A program made the translations under genes and the position numbers. Under the pieces are notes generated by a model, which worked only from the letters and a program-made list of their open reading frames with translations, did no database searches and was not told the DNA's origin. From Cerioporus squamosus (Eukaryota; Basidiomycota; Agaricomycetes; Polyporales; Polyporaceae): DNA of 64,000 bases. The stretch covers positions 1-64,000 of the forward strand of contig JABYQS010000055.1 of NCBI GenBank assembly GCA_022592435.1, read 5' to 3'. Below are positions 10,841-21,386 of the stretch, piece by piece. The stretch's first letter is position 1. Each line of letters starts with the position of its first letter.

Positions 10841-13800
10841 ATGAAGTTCACGAAACCAGCATGGGTCACCCACAAAGGTCCGTCCTCTCCCTCTTCATGA
10901 AAGCATTCCGATGTAGACACAACACGCACGCAGACTCCGCCATGCGCGGGGACGACAAACGCGTCTCCATCTTCTCCTGCCATGTGCACCCCGACGGCTC
11001 GCGGATCGCCACCGGCGGGCTCGACGCGAAGGTGCGCATATGGAGCACGAAGCCCATCCTCAACCACGCCTCTGAGCTCTCCGGACGGCCGCCCAAGTCG
11101 CTCTGCACACTTATGATGCACACGGGACCCGTGCTTGTCGTCCGATGGGCACAGTCGGGGAGGTGGCTCGCAAGCGGGAGCGACGACCAGATTGTGATGA
11201 TCTGGGACTTGGATCCGTGAGTACTTGTCTCGGGTTATGTGAGGGTAGTGCGCAGAAGATGGTGGACTGACGGGCGTTCGCGCGGGGGCGATGTAGGACG
11301 GCGAAGGGGAAGGTATGGGGCTCGGACGAGGTGAACGTCGAGGGGTGGAAGCCGCTGAAGCGACTGGTTGGCCATGAGAGCGGTACGTTTGGTCCATTGA
11401 TACGTGCCAGTTCTTTTGAGTTCACGCAGCCTTGCACCAGACGTGACAGACGTTGCCTGGTCCCCGGGAGACCGGTACTTAGCCTCGGTAGGGTTGGACT
11501 CGGCCGTGCTTATATGGTGCGGATATACCCTAGGTGCGTTGCTACAATACGTCTCCAGGACTCAGAGAAGCGAATGACCATTCAGAGCGATTGCGCAAGA
11601 TCGAGCAGCACCAGGGGTTCGTCAAAGGGGTATGCTGGGACCCCGTCGGGGAGTTTCTCGCCACTGGCTCTGATGACAGGTCTGTTCGTATCTGGCGAAC
11701 AACCGACTGGGGCCTCGAGGCCGAGGTCCGGAAGCCGTTTGACCACTCCCCAGGAACATTCTTCAGGCGGCTGAGGTAGGTCCAGAGCTATATACTACAG
11801 GCTCACCCATTCACACTCGTCGTGCACAGTTGGTCCCCGGATGGTGCGCATATAACGGCGTCGAATGCGACGAACAACGAGGGCTACGTCTTCATTGCGG
11901 CAGTGATCGCGCGAAACTCCTGGACGTCGGAGATCAGCTTGGTGGGACACGAGAATACCGTAGAAGTCGCTGTACGTACCAGTGCCCGAATATACATGGT
12001 TTTCTTATCGCTAAGGCTATCGACATAGGCTTACAACCCGCATATATTCCTGCGAGACCCGTCGCAATCCGTCACTGCACACAATATCTGCTCGGTGGTC
12101 GCCCTTGGAGCGGATGATAGGGCTGTCTCCGTCTGGCAAACCAAGGCTCCTAGGCCGCTCGTAGTGGCCAAGGATGTCTTCGAGAGACAGATAATGGATC
12201 TCAGTTGGTAAGCCGTCTATTCTCATCGTTTATGTGATGCGTCTGACCATTCTGCAGGTCGGCAGATGGACTGACACTCTACGCCGTCTCGTCGGACGGA
12301 ACGATGGCGGTCTTCAGCTTTGATGCAACAGAGATGGAGGGCATCGCTCCCCCGTCCGCACAAGAACAATATCTGAAGCGCTTTGGATTCACCCCTCCTC
12401 CCCTACCGGACGGCTATTCCCACCTGTCCGCTCTCCAGCCCGCGAAGCCACAAGAAAGCAACCGCATCACGCCTCCGCCTTCCCCTCGCGCGCAGTCGCA
12501 GGACTTCGGGGGCGCCGCGAACGCAGCGCCCGGCGGAGAACAGGTGCACACTCTCGTGGCGAAACGCAAGCCGAAGAAACGCATACAACCGACGTTTGCG
12601 AGCAACATCCCGTCCTCCTCGTCGAACGGCATCAACGCCGCCTCCATGTTCGCGAGTTCCGGCGGCACTTCGGCTTCGGCAGCCCGCGGCCCCGTCTCGG
12701 TCTCCTCGAGCATCCCTATCTCTGTCCCCTCTACGTCCGCGCTGCCGCTCTCCGTTTCCCAGCCGTTCGGCACGAGCTCGAGTTCGTTCGGGCTCGGGCT
12801 GAACACGGGCTCGAGCTCGGACTTCCCGATGGACCTCGACGGCGAGGTGCGGATCAGCTCGCTGGACACCGCAGCGCAGAACGGGAAGGGCAAGCGGAGG
12901 GCCGGAGACGACCTTGACGAGCGCTTGGGGAGCAAGCCACGGACACTGGGCGGGGATAGGCTGCGCGAGAACGTCTCGGTGCGGCCGCTTGCTGGGCGTG
13001 CTGCACCTGCGCCGCCTGTCAGTGGCGGGGTCGGGTTGTGGCCTGAGGGATCGGGCCTGGTGGGTAGGCTGGAGCCGCCGCAGTTGGTGACGTACCTCAA
13101 GGCCACTGTGGAGGGCAGTGAGGATCTGTTTGAGGGGAGGAATGCTGAAGGTGATGGTGCGTGTGTCGTGCTGGACGTGCATAGAAACACAGGTGCTGAC
13201 CGCACTGTGTTGCTTTCACTGCAGAGCCGAACGAGGTGCTGTATGTGAGCGGAAAGCAGACGCAGTGGCTTGATTACCTGCCGTCGCCCATCCTCGCGCT
13301 TACCGCGACGCCGACGTTCTGTGCGGTTGCGATGCAGGATGGGACGCTCACGGTGTATTCGCACACGGGTCGCAGGTACGTCGCCTTTATCTCTTGTCTT
13401 GGAAGGCGAGGTTGATGTTTGAGTTAGGATAATGCCGCCGCTGAGCATAGGATCGCAGTGCTGTGCGTTGGCCAGCTCTAGAAATATGCTCATGCTCTTG
13501 ACCGTCTCGGGCATGCTATACGTCTGGTAGCGTCCTCGACGGGTCGGTTGACTACAACTTGAACTGACACGAGTGCGTAGGGATGTGAAGAAGCAAGCCG
13601 CCAAGTTCCCTCCGACGTCTGTCGCAGCGATCCTCGGCTCCTCCCCCAACCTCACCATCATCTCCGCCTCCGTCCGACCCAACGGCGCCCCCGTCCTCCA
13701 GCTCTCCGACGGACTCGCACACTCATACGACTCCGCCCTCTGCGTCTGGACGAAGCTCAGCGAGCCATGGTGGGCCGAAGGCTCCGACGCATGGCAGGGC

Positions 13801-14378
13801 CGGCAGCGGTCTAACAGCCAGCTGACACGCGGGGCGCAGCCGCTGGCCGTCCTCGAGGGCGCGATCAGCGAGCGGATGGCGGTCGACGACGGGCGCGCGG
13901 AGAAGGTGCGGCCGACGTGGTGGAGCGCGGCGCTGACGCTGGGGCATCTGGAGAGCAAGCTGCATGCGACGCGGGCGCTGGAGAGCCCGCAGGAGTACAA
14001 GCAGGCGCTGCTGCTGTACGCGAAGCGGATCGCGGACGAGGGCTTCCGGGGGAAGGCGGAGGAGCTCGTGAAGGAGCTGTTTGGCCCGGTGTATTGGTGC
14101 GTGGATCGTCGTGAATGTGTTGGGGCGCGAGAGGGCGAGAGGCTGATGAGTGCGCGGCATGGTAGGCGGCCGGGGAGAGACGACGCGTGGTCTCCGACGG
14201 TGCTGGGGATGTCGAAGCGGGACTTGCTGAAGGAGGTTCTGAACATCTTTGGTGCGTCGTCTCTGAACTTCTCTGTGCTGTGAATGCTGACGTGAGGGTC
14301 GCAGTGCGTAGCAAGACGTTGGCAAAAATGGGACAAGATTGGCAAGATACTCTGAAGAAGTCGCAGAACGACGACTGA
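10841..14378 (+). CDS. HIR1: Histone chaperone HIRA/Hir1, WD40 protein
   Basis: Thirteen exons close in frame to 951 residues: 10841-10877, 10934-11216, 11297-11382, 11441-11533, 11559-11775, 11830-11971, 12029-12207, 12258-13150, 13225-13375, 13428-13526, 13581-14096, 14166-14251 and 14305-14378. The start MKFTKPAWVTHK is typical of the family. The N-terminal half is a WD40 propeller (HPDGSRIATGGLDAKVRIW, WLASGSDDQIVMIW, FLATGSDDRSVRIW, LTLYAVSSDGTMAVF). A disordered Ser/Pro linker with a KRKPKKRIQPTF segment (HIRA B-like, binding Asf1 in the family) follows. The C-terminal Hira domain includes LLTVSGMLYVW, DSALCVWTKLSEPWW and an alpha-helical end (KRDLLKEVLNIF). Known role: replication-independent H3-H4 deposition in the nucleus and repression of histone genes. 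The neighbouring gene does not look functionally linked. Confidence 0.95.
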
Positions 14379-15177
14379 TTGTTTCTGTAGTTCGAGTGTG
14401 GCCTTCTGTTGGACACTGTCTGCATATGTGTATTTCCAGGGTGCTTGTTTGCGCGTAATGTTATCTGCTTTCTTCTGCTTCTCAACATCGCCTGACGTAC
14501 CTCGTATGCGTGTCGACTCCTTGTGATACAGTATGGTCTGCATCTCCAGCCACCCAGCCCATCATGCTGAACGAGACGGTGAAAGTGCTATAGCTCATTG
14601 CGTTCGAAAATGTTGCGGATGGATGCAGATGCCAATTGAAATCTACAAAGTGAACCATACAACGTACGCGCAACCGACAATACTCGCGAAGAGTACAGGA
14701 GAGGAAAAAATACTGCTGTGATCCACAGCGCAAGAGTAGTCTGAATCGAGTTTCGCCGGGCACGAAGCCAACATAGCGAGCCGCGAATTGCGCTCAAGGA
14801 CGCCTGCCTGCCTCTGTGCCCGTCGCCCTCGTCCATCCCCTCCAATCCACGGACGTGGCCACTGCACGGGGCGGACCGCTCGCACATGCAGTGTGTATAG
14901 TGTGTAAGGAGCCACGAAGGCCCTTTACCCGAGGTTGCGATAAACGGCGAGCAGCAGCAAGAGAGAACAGAGCAGTGGCCCCGTCCCAGCGACGCTTCCA
15001 AACCAGTGAGGCATCCCAAACTCCCTCGGTACGGACCTCTGGAGCAGCTGCCAGTACACATCATCGGGAGGATCTGCGGGAGGACACCGCGTGGTGTGTT
15101 GTCTGGTGCGTCGGGTAGCCATCACTGGCACGACCCATCTGGAGTCGAGCAAGTGGGACTGGAATGCTCAGACCTTA
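14379..15177. other. Intergenic up to the retrotransposon
   Basis: About 800 bases; no frame on either strand forms a convincing gene. Before the element inserted, this joined directly to the sequence at 19964. Confidence 0.5.
15173..15177. repeat. Target-site duplication, left copy
   Basis: CCTTA immediately before the 5' LTR, identical to 19959-19963. Confidence 0.9.
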
Positions 15178-15449
15178 TGTTGTGGTATGTGAAGGCAGGA
15201 CCATTTCCCAGTGACGGTCACTCTTAGTTGCTATTGATTTCTTTACTTATCTTTGTTATGTTTGTCTTACTTACGTTGTTTATGCATCGTTACAATAGTT
15301 CATTGACTAGTTTGTTACTCGCATAAACAAACGGACTTATCATTTACTTACTGGTCTTCCATTATAGTCTACTTGTATATGTACTAGCTCTCAGCTCTCG
15401 CAATGTCATCATCACTGTTCTCGTCTCTCACCCCGCTCGAACTCCAACA
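15178..15449 (+). repeat. 5' LTR, 272 bp
   Basis: TG...CA termini; same length and, by eye, same sequence as 19687-19958. Confidence 0.95.
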
Positions 15450-15464
15450 GGTTATGAGCCCTGC
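15450..15464 (+). other. Primer binding site, initiator tRNA-Met half-tRNA type
   Basis: GGTTATGAGCCCTGC directly abuts the LTR and is complementary to the anticodon arm of initiator tRNA-Met (GCAGGGCTCATAACC in yeast). Priming from an internally cleaved tRNA is characteristic of many copia elements. Confidence 0.85.
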
Positions 15465-15543
15465 TGGGTTCTAATCGAAGTCTACGCTACTCTACTGCTA
15501 TCTCGCTTAACATCTCTCTCACACTCGCGCTTCTCTCGCAACA

Positions 15544-16163
15544 ATGTCGGCAAGTGACATCATCGGCCGCGTACGTATCGAGCCACTCACCGGGGTGGAC
15601 GATTGGACGTCCTGGAGGGTCCAGATGGAGGACTTCCTCTTCGGGGTGGACCTGTGGGGTTACGTGGATGGGACGATGAAGAAACCGGTGCCGAAGGACA
15701 CGTCGAAGGAGACAGAGGAGGAGAAGAAGTTGAGGATGGAGTGGGAGAAGAGGGACCGGAACGCGTTGATCGCGATACGCATGCGCGTAAGTAAAGCCCT
15801 CATCAGTTCTATTATGAGGTGCACGACGAGCGCGGAGGCGTGGAAGCGGCTCGAGAAGAATTTCGAGCCCAAGGGGATACTGCGGGTGGTTCAGGTCCGG
15901 CGGAAGCTGCTGCAGGCACGCTACGGCGAGTCGGACGACATGGAAGAGTTCTTGCGTACGATGGTCAATCTACGCGAGACTCTGGCGTGCCTGGACCAGC
16001 CTCTAACCGAGGCGGAGTTTGCTATCACACTGCTGACCGCGTTACCCGAGTCCTGGGACGCGTTTGTTAGTTCCATCAACCACCAGAGCGATCTCGCGGA
16101 CGCCGACGAGATCATGTCGCGCATCCGGCAGCACGCGAGTCGGATAAACGACCGGAAACGTCG
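15544..16163 (+). CDS. Copia Gag (UBN2-type) region
   Basis: The start is ATG 15544 (MSASDIIGRVRIEPLTG). The protein reads DDWTSWRVQMEDFL, a Lys/Glu-rich segment, AEAWKRLEKNF and LTALPESWDAFVSSI, all typical of copia Gag (gag-polypeptide/UBN2 family), which builds the virus-like particle. Past about 16140 this frame becomes Arg/Ser-rich shadow sequence, while the zinc knuckle and pol continue in the -1 frame. The nominal frame stays open to 16524, but that part is not meaningful. A Gag-Pol fusion would need a -1 shift near 16131-16163; I see no classical slippery heptamer, so a mutation is also possible. Confidence 0.85.
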
Positions 16164-19100
16164 TTGCTCGCGCGCTCGAAGCAGAACGATGGCTGCTTCA
16201 AGTGCGGCAAGCATGGCCATATCAAGCGCGACTGCCCGGAACGGAAGAAAGGGAAGGGCAAGGGTGGAAAAGGTGGTGGGAAGGATGGGAAGGACAAGAA
16301 GGAAGGGAAAGGGAAGGATGCGGACAAGGCCATGGTCGCAAATGCGCGCGCGGACGACTCCGATACGGGGTCGAACTACGCGTGGACCGCGACGGACGAG
16401 CCCGACGTCGCGCTCGCGATGCTGGAGGCAGACGCGTGGATCGCTGACACGGGCACAACGGTGCATGTCGCGCGTCGCCGCGCTGACTTCTCCGACTACA
16501 CCGCGACCCCTGGCAGGACTTTGAAGGGCGCTGGGTCGACCGAGATCCTCGGGCGCGGCACGATCTTTCTCGAGTTCGACTGCGACGGGCGCAAGACGGT
16601 CGTCGAACTGCGCGATGTGGTACACGCGCCGGGATGCCCCCACAACCTCATCTCCGTCGGTCGCGTCGAGACCGGCGGACACAAGGTCGAGATGGCATCG
16701 GGCGCGATGCGATTCATCAACCCGAAGGGGCGCGCGTACGCGATCGGAAAACGCGCCGGCAACCTCTACCAGATGCGCGCGAGCGTCGTCAACAGGAAGT
16801 TCGCGGAAATCGCATGTGCCGCCGCCTTGGCTCGACCGCGCCGCAAGCCGACGTACGACGAATGGCATCGCATCCTCACGCACATGGGCATGAAGGCTGT
16901 CATCGCGATGAAGAAGAAGGGCCTCGTCACCGGCATGGAGGTCGACGAGTCGGTCCCGCCCTCGGATCAGTGCGAGCACTGCGTCCAAGGCAAGCAGACG
17001 GTCACGCCTTACCCGAAGTTCTCGGAGACGGAGGTCAAGGAGATCGGTGACCTCACCGTGATGGATCTGTGGGGCAAGGCACCGGTAACCGGGATCAACG
17101 GCGAGAACTACTTCTCGACGTTTACCGACGCACATGGCCGCCGCACGGTGACGGAGTTTGCCAAGGACAAGACAAGCGAACTCGAGCTCGAGTACTTCAA
17201 GGCCTACCAAGCGCACGTGAAGAACATCCACGGCAAGAACCTCAAGCGGGTGCGATGCGACAACGGCGGCGAGTATCTCAGCAAAGAATTCAAAGATTAC
17301 CTTCGCGCCGAAGGCATCACGCTCGAGACCACCACACCGAACTCGTCCACCCAGAATGGCATTGCCGAACGCGTCAATCGGACGATCATGGATCGCGCGA
17401 TGACGCTGCTCATCGCGGCCGGTCTCCCGAAGTTCCTGTGGCCTGAAGCGGTCGCATACGTCACATATGTCAAGAACCGCTCCCCGACGCGTGCCCTCAA
17501 GGACAAGACGCCGCATGAAGTCTGGACAGGCCAGAAGCCGGACGTCTCGGACTTGCAGGAGTGGGGCATCAAGTGCTGGGTGCTCACCGACCGCAAGAAG
17601 CGGACCAAGCTCGATCCGAAGTCACAACCGATGCGCTTCATGGGAATCGCTGAAGGCACCAAGGGCTGGTGCTTCTACGACCCACGGTCGCGCAGGATTG
17701 GCAAGACCCGCAACCTCGTGTTTGCTGTCCCCAAGCGGAGCATTCAGACCGACTCGGACGATGACGTCGAGTACGTGGAATTCTCCCCTCCGTCGCTCGA
17801 GGGGGAGAAGGGGAACAGCAGCGAGCGGACTTCAGGGGGAGATCTCGGAGATCAGGCCCAGGCACCCACACAGCCACCGGAGAAGTCTGGAGACGACAAC
17901 TCCGGGACCGCAGGCGCTCCGAAGGATGACGCAACGCGACCGCGCAGGCAAGTCCCACGCATCGACTACAAAGCGCTCAATGAGGGACATGGCATTATCC
18001 CAAAGGCGCATGTCGCGTACGATGACGGGGAGGACCCGCTTGATGAAGGGGAAGCCTTATGTTTGCTCACGCTTCATGGCACAGAGACCGTGCATGAGCC
18101 GCGCAACCTCAAGGAAGCTCAGGCACAGCCCGAATGGCCCGAATGGAAGCGAGCGATGGACGAGGAGATCGCGCAGCTCCAGCAGCTCGGAACGTACAAG
18201 CTGACAGCGCTCCCATCAGGCCGCAAGCCTATCGGATGCCGGTGGGTCTATCGACTGAAGCGCGACTCAGAGGGGCGCATCACGAGGTACAAGGCACGAC
18301 TTGTGGCACAAGGCTTCTCACAGGTCCCTGGTCTCGACTATTTCGAGACGTACGCGCCAGTTGTCAGGATGGACTCGCTTCGCCTTGTACTCGCGATCGC
18401 AGCCGGTCGCGATATGGACCTCAAGCAGTTCGATGTCGTCGGAGCTTACCTGAACGCAGATCTCAACGAGGAGATCTTCATGCGACAACCCCCCGGCTAT
18501 GAGGACGGTACAGCTTCCGTCGCCCGGCTGCACAAGGCACTCTACGGTCTCAAACAAGCCGGACGTCAGTGGAACGCGAAGTACAACGACACCATGGTCA
18601 ATGTGCTCAAGTTCCGCCGCCTCAACATGGATGCTTGCGTTTACGTCAAGCAACTCCATGGCAACAAGCTCGCGATCGTTGCCGTCCATGTGGACGACAT
18701 GCTTGCGGCTGTCGATCGTGGCCACATGTCCGAAATCGAGAGCGGCTTGCACGCGAACTTCAAGCTTACCGACCTCGGCTCTCCTCATCTTCTGCTGGGA
18801 CTCGAGATCAATCGCAACCGCTCTACACGCGCCCTCACGCTCAGTCAGAAGCAGTACCTTCTGACTGTGCTAGACCGTTTCGGAATGACTGATTGCAGCA
18901 CAGTTAGCACCCCGCTCGACCCGAACGTCAAGCTTGTTGCCGAGCCGAAGGACGCGGATCTCTCGGATATGAAGAGCGTACCTTACCAGGCCCTCATCGG
19001 AAGCCTGATGTACGCGGCACTCGGAACGCGCCCGGACATCAGCTACGCCGTACAGGCACTCTCCCAGTTCTGCTCCCGCCCTGGACCGACACACTGGACC

Positions 19101-19679
19101 GCCGCGAAGCGTGTACTCCGCTATCTCAAGGGCACACTCGACTATGGCATCACTTACTCCGGTCAAGGGGAGACGCACATGCGTGCGTTCTATCGGAATT
19201 TCCGTCTTGAAGGATACTCCGACGCGGACTGGGGATCAAACCCGGACGATAGGCGATCCATCTCTGGATACGCGTTCCTGGTTGGAGATGGAGTCGTCGC
19301 ATGGAGCTCGAAGAAGCAGACAACAGTCGCGCTATCGTCCATGGAAGCGGAGTATATGGCGATCAGCTACGCAGCCCGACATGCAATCTGGATGCGCGGC
19401 ATGCTCGCTGAGCTCACATTCAAACAGGAGGAGGCGTCGAAGATCAACGCGGACAACCAGTCGGCTATCGCGCTCTCGAAGGACAACGTGCATCACGCTC
19501 GGTCGAAGCATATCGACATCCGACATCATTTTATTCGCGAATGTATCGCTTCCGACACCATCTCCCTCGCGTATTGTCCTACCGACATCAACTCCGCCGA
19601 CATCTTCACCAAAGCTCTCCCGCGCGACCGTTTCCAGGCTCTCAGGACGCAACTCGGCATCTTACCGACGCAGAGTTGA
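16143..19679 (+). CDS. Copia Pol: zinc knuckle, protease, integrase, reverse transcriptase, RNase H
   Basis: The frame has no ATG of its own at the start; its first in-family residues (SDKRPETSLLARSKQNDGCF) continue Gag. Domains in order: CCHC knuckle CFKCGKHGHIKRDC; aspartic protease with WIADTGTTVHVARR; GAG-pre-integrase with YDEWHRILTHMG and CEHCVQGKQ; integrase core with D (DLTVMDLWGK), D (VRCDNGGEY) and E (NGIAERVNRT); a Pro/Ser/Asp linker; reverse transcriptase with YKARLVAQGFSQ, KQFDVVGAYLNADL and the catalytic VHVDDMLAAV; RNase H with SDADWGSNPDDRRSISGY, SSMEAEYMA and ADNQSAIAL. About 1,170 codons with no internal stop, so enzymatically it looks intact. The stop at 19677-19679 overlaps the polypurine tract. 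Confidence 0.95.
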   Translation, partial: DKRPETSLLARSKQNDGCFKCGKHGHIKRDCPERKKGKGKGGKGGGKDGKDKKEGKGKDADKAMVANARADDSDTGSNYAWTATDEPDVALAMLEADAWIADTGTTVHVARRRADFSDYTATPGRTLKGAGSTEILGRGTIFLEFDCDGRKTVVELRDVVHAPGCPHNLISVGRVETGGHKVEMASGAMRFINPKGRAYAIGKRAGNLYQMRASVVNRKFAEIACAAALARPRRKPTYDEWHRILTHMGMKAVIAMKKKGLVTGMEVDESVPPSDQCEHCVQGKQTVTPYPKFSETEVKEIGDLTVMDLWGKAPVTGINGENYFSTFTDAHGRRTVTEFAKDKTSELELEYFKAYQAHVKNIHGKNLKRVRCDNGGEYLSKEFKDYLRAEGITLETTTPNSSTQNGIAERVNRTIMDRAMTLLIAAGLPKFLWPEAVAYVTYVKNRSPTRALKDKTPHEVWTGQKPDVSDLQEWGIKCWVLTDRKKRTKLDPKSQPMRFMGIAEGTKGWCFYDPRSRRIGKTRNLVFAVPKRSIQTDSDDDVEYVEFSPPSLEGEKGNSSERTSGGDLGDQAQAPTQPPEKSGDDNSGTAGAPKDDATRPRRQVPRIDYKALNEGHGIIPKAHVAYDDGEDPLDEGEALCLLTLHGTETVHEPRNLKEAQAQPEWPEWKRAMDEEIAQLQQLGTYKLTALPSGRKPIGCRWVYRLKRDSEGRITRYKARLVAQGFSQVPGLDYFETYAPVVRMDSLRLVLAIAAGRDMDLKQFDVVGAYLNADLNEEIFMRQPPGYEDGTASVARLHKALYGLKQAGRQWNAKYNDTMVNVLKFRRLNMDACVYVKQLHGNKLAIVAVHVDDMLAAVDRGHMSEIESGLHANFKLTDLGSPHLLLGLEINRNRSTRALTLSQKQYLLTVLDRFGMTDCSTVSTPLDPNVKLVAEPKDADLSDMKSVPYQALIGSLMYAALGTRPDISYAVQALSQFCSRPGPTHWTAAKRVLRYLKGTLDYGITYSGQGETHMRAFYRNFRLEGYSDADWGSNPDDRRSISGYAFLVGDGVVAWSSKKQTTVALSSMEAEYMAISYAARHAIWMRGMLAELTFKQEEASKINADNQSAIALSKDNVHHARSKHIDIRHHFIRECIASDTISLAYCPTDINSADIFTKALPRDRFQALRTQLGILPTQS

Positions 19680-19686
19680 GGGGGAG
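19678..19686 (+). other. Polypurine tract
   Basis: GAGGGGGAG immediately before the 3' LTR, the expected plus-strand primer for reverse transcription. Confidence 0.85.
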
Positions 19687-19958
19687 TGTTGTGGTATGTG
19701 AAGGCAGGACCATTTCCCAGTGACGGTCACTCTTAGTTGCTATTGATTTCTTTACTTATCTTTGTTATGTTTGTCTTACTTACGTTGTTTATGCATCGTT
19801 ACAATAGTTCATTGACTAGTTTGTTACTCGCATAAACAAACGGACTTATCATTTACTTACTGGTCTTCCATTATAGTCTACTTGTATATGTACTAGCTCT
19901 CAGCTCTCGCAATGTCATCATCACTGTTCTCGTCTCTCACCCCGCTCGAACTCCAACA
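19687..19958 (+). repeat. 3' LTR, 272 bp
   Basis: Matches 15178-15449 over its full length by eye. Confidence 0.95.
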
Positions 19959-19963
19959 CCTTA
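19959..19963. repeat. Target-site duplication, right copy
   Basis: CCTTA, identical to 15173-15177. Confidence 0.9.
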
Positions 19964-20234
19964 GCCCGCTCACGAGGAGAGATGCGCGAGGCATCTTGCA
20001 CGGAGTGAGCATCGCGGCCTTTGCGGTGTGGCTGGCCTGCAGATCAGGACCTGCAGGCCAGTGGAGGGCAGAAGAGACTGAGGACGTGGCATTTTATATC
20101 CAGGCGCCTACTTCCAAGCGTGGTTGCCTGTTCTGGACAATGGTGCGGTGCGTGCAAGCGCGCGTTGCTTGCCTCCTGCTCCCGCTCGCTGCAGCCTGCT
20201 TCGCTCTCCTCGCTCTCTCATCGTGTCATGTAGC

Positions 20235-20825
20235 ATGAAGCTGGTGGTCATAACCTACTTCTGGTACGTGAGATGTCTCTATATTATGGACGCCTACGTC
20301 TGACGTCCTGGAACATAGGTTCTTACTGTTCGCGCACCTCACACTGGGCCAATTCACCAACAACCCTACTAATGCAAGTAATGGAACGGACTTGGTTTGT
20401 GTACCTTTTGGGACCTGCGAGCCTTGTCCAGATGATGCTGTACGTGCGATAGTATCCCTCCTCGACGCCGGCTTCCGACTAACCTCGCGTCGCAGCTGCA
20501 CGAACCCTTCTGTCAGCCGTTTGGCAACCGACGCCTCATGCACTGCGTCCCCGCATCCTCCACAAAGTCACCCACCATTCCGCATAATCACTCTCCCACA
20601 GAGTCGCCCCAGGGCGAGATACCTGCCTGGGAGTCGTGCGGACGCATAGTGGAGAAGGAGCGCGCCGACTTCTACGAGTTCTTCGCCTGCAACCTTTTCA
20701 TAGCCATCCTCGCTATCGCCGTCCTGTTCGCGCGGTCGAAACGGTTGCAGGCCATCCAGGCGCGACAACTGGCTGCTCGGATAGGACTGGTCAGGAGCGT
20801 CCCGGCTGGTTGGTCGAGTGCATGA
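20235..20825 (+). CDS. JTB-like small type I membrane protein
   Basis: Exons 20235-20263, 20319-20439 and 20496-20825 give 159 residues. The start MKLVVITYFWFLLFAHLTLG is a signal peptide. A short Cys-rich lumenal domain follows (CVPFGTCEPCPDDA, then HEPFCQPFGNRRLMHC), then an acidic/Ser-Pro stretch, ESCGRIVEKERADFYEF, one membrane helix (CNLFIAILAIAVLFARSK) and a short basic cytosolic tail. This order matches the jumping-translocation-breakpoint (JTB) family as I remember it, whose members are small membrane proteins of uncertain function. The last dozen codons may be replaced by a further exon. The copia element ends 271 bases upstream of this start, inside its likely promoter. Confidence 0.65.
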
Positions 20826-21386
20826 GAGGGAGAGGTCATGGATCTATATACGTATACCACTGGTGAGTGTCCTGCCTCGTCATGTCCTTCCGCCACTCGT
20901 GCCAACATCGCCCTAGCATTGTACCCATAGTCGCATTAGAGACCTACTCTACAGCATCGCAATCGCTATCTCGCTATCCCGTACCTGCAAATCGTGCCGT
21001 GTCAGCTTTCGAGGGGCAGACTTTACACCGTTCGTTCGGACCATGTGTCGGCTTCGAGACGTACGTTCCATCGGTGCGAATCCTGAAGCTGTCCCGCAGG
21101 CTCTGGAGGCCATTCATCCGTCGTTCCATGAGACCGTTTCAACACATCCGACGCAGCGACCCGCTCTCGTGACAGAGCCATCCACGTCATATGTCGAGCA
21201 GGATGGCACTCCGGGACAAGTCTTCTCACGACGGTCTTGGTCCCACTTGGCTTGACAGCCTCCGTCAATGAGCAGACCTCAGCCTTCACGTCGGTCCCAA
21301 TACCGACCCTTGCGCCGGCTCCACGCTGGGGGAGCGCATATATGCGGCCGGACGATCCAGGGCATCCCTTATTCGACCCATCTGCT
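20826..21386. other. Intergenic
   Basis: About 560 bases without a convincing gene. An AT palindrome GCATATATGC at 21336-21345 could act as the TATA element of the next gene. Confidence 0.5.

Larger units (their letters stand above)
15178..19958 (+). mobile_element. Ty1/copia LTR retrotransposon
   Basis: The element is 4,781 bp, bounded by two 272-bp LTRs that look identical by eye, begin TGTTGTGG and end CCAACA, and are flanked by the 5-bp duplication CCTTA. The order is LTR, half-tRNA primer site, gag, protease, integrase, reverse transcriptase, RNase H, polypurine tract, LTR. Integrase before reverse transcriptase defines the copia type. Identical LTRs and a perfect target duplication mean a recent insertion. 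Gag and pol lie in different frames (pol is -1 relative to gag); the remaining pol frame is uninterrupted. It sits in the intergenic region between HIR1 and the JTB-like gene. Confidence 0.97.

Noticed and set aside
12414..14543. 709-codon open frame antisense to HIR1
   Set aside because: Shadow of GC-rich coding sequence; no domains, while the plus-strand model is a complete HIR1.
15921..17516. 531-codon open frame antisense to the copia element
   Set aside because: Covers gag-pol; composition is that of a reverse-complement shadow.
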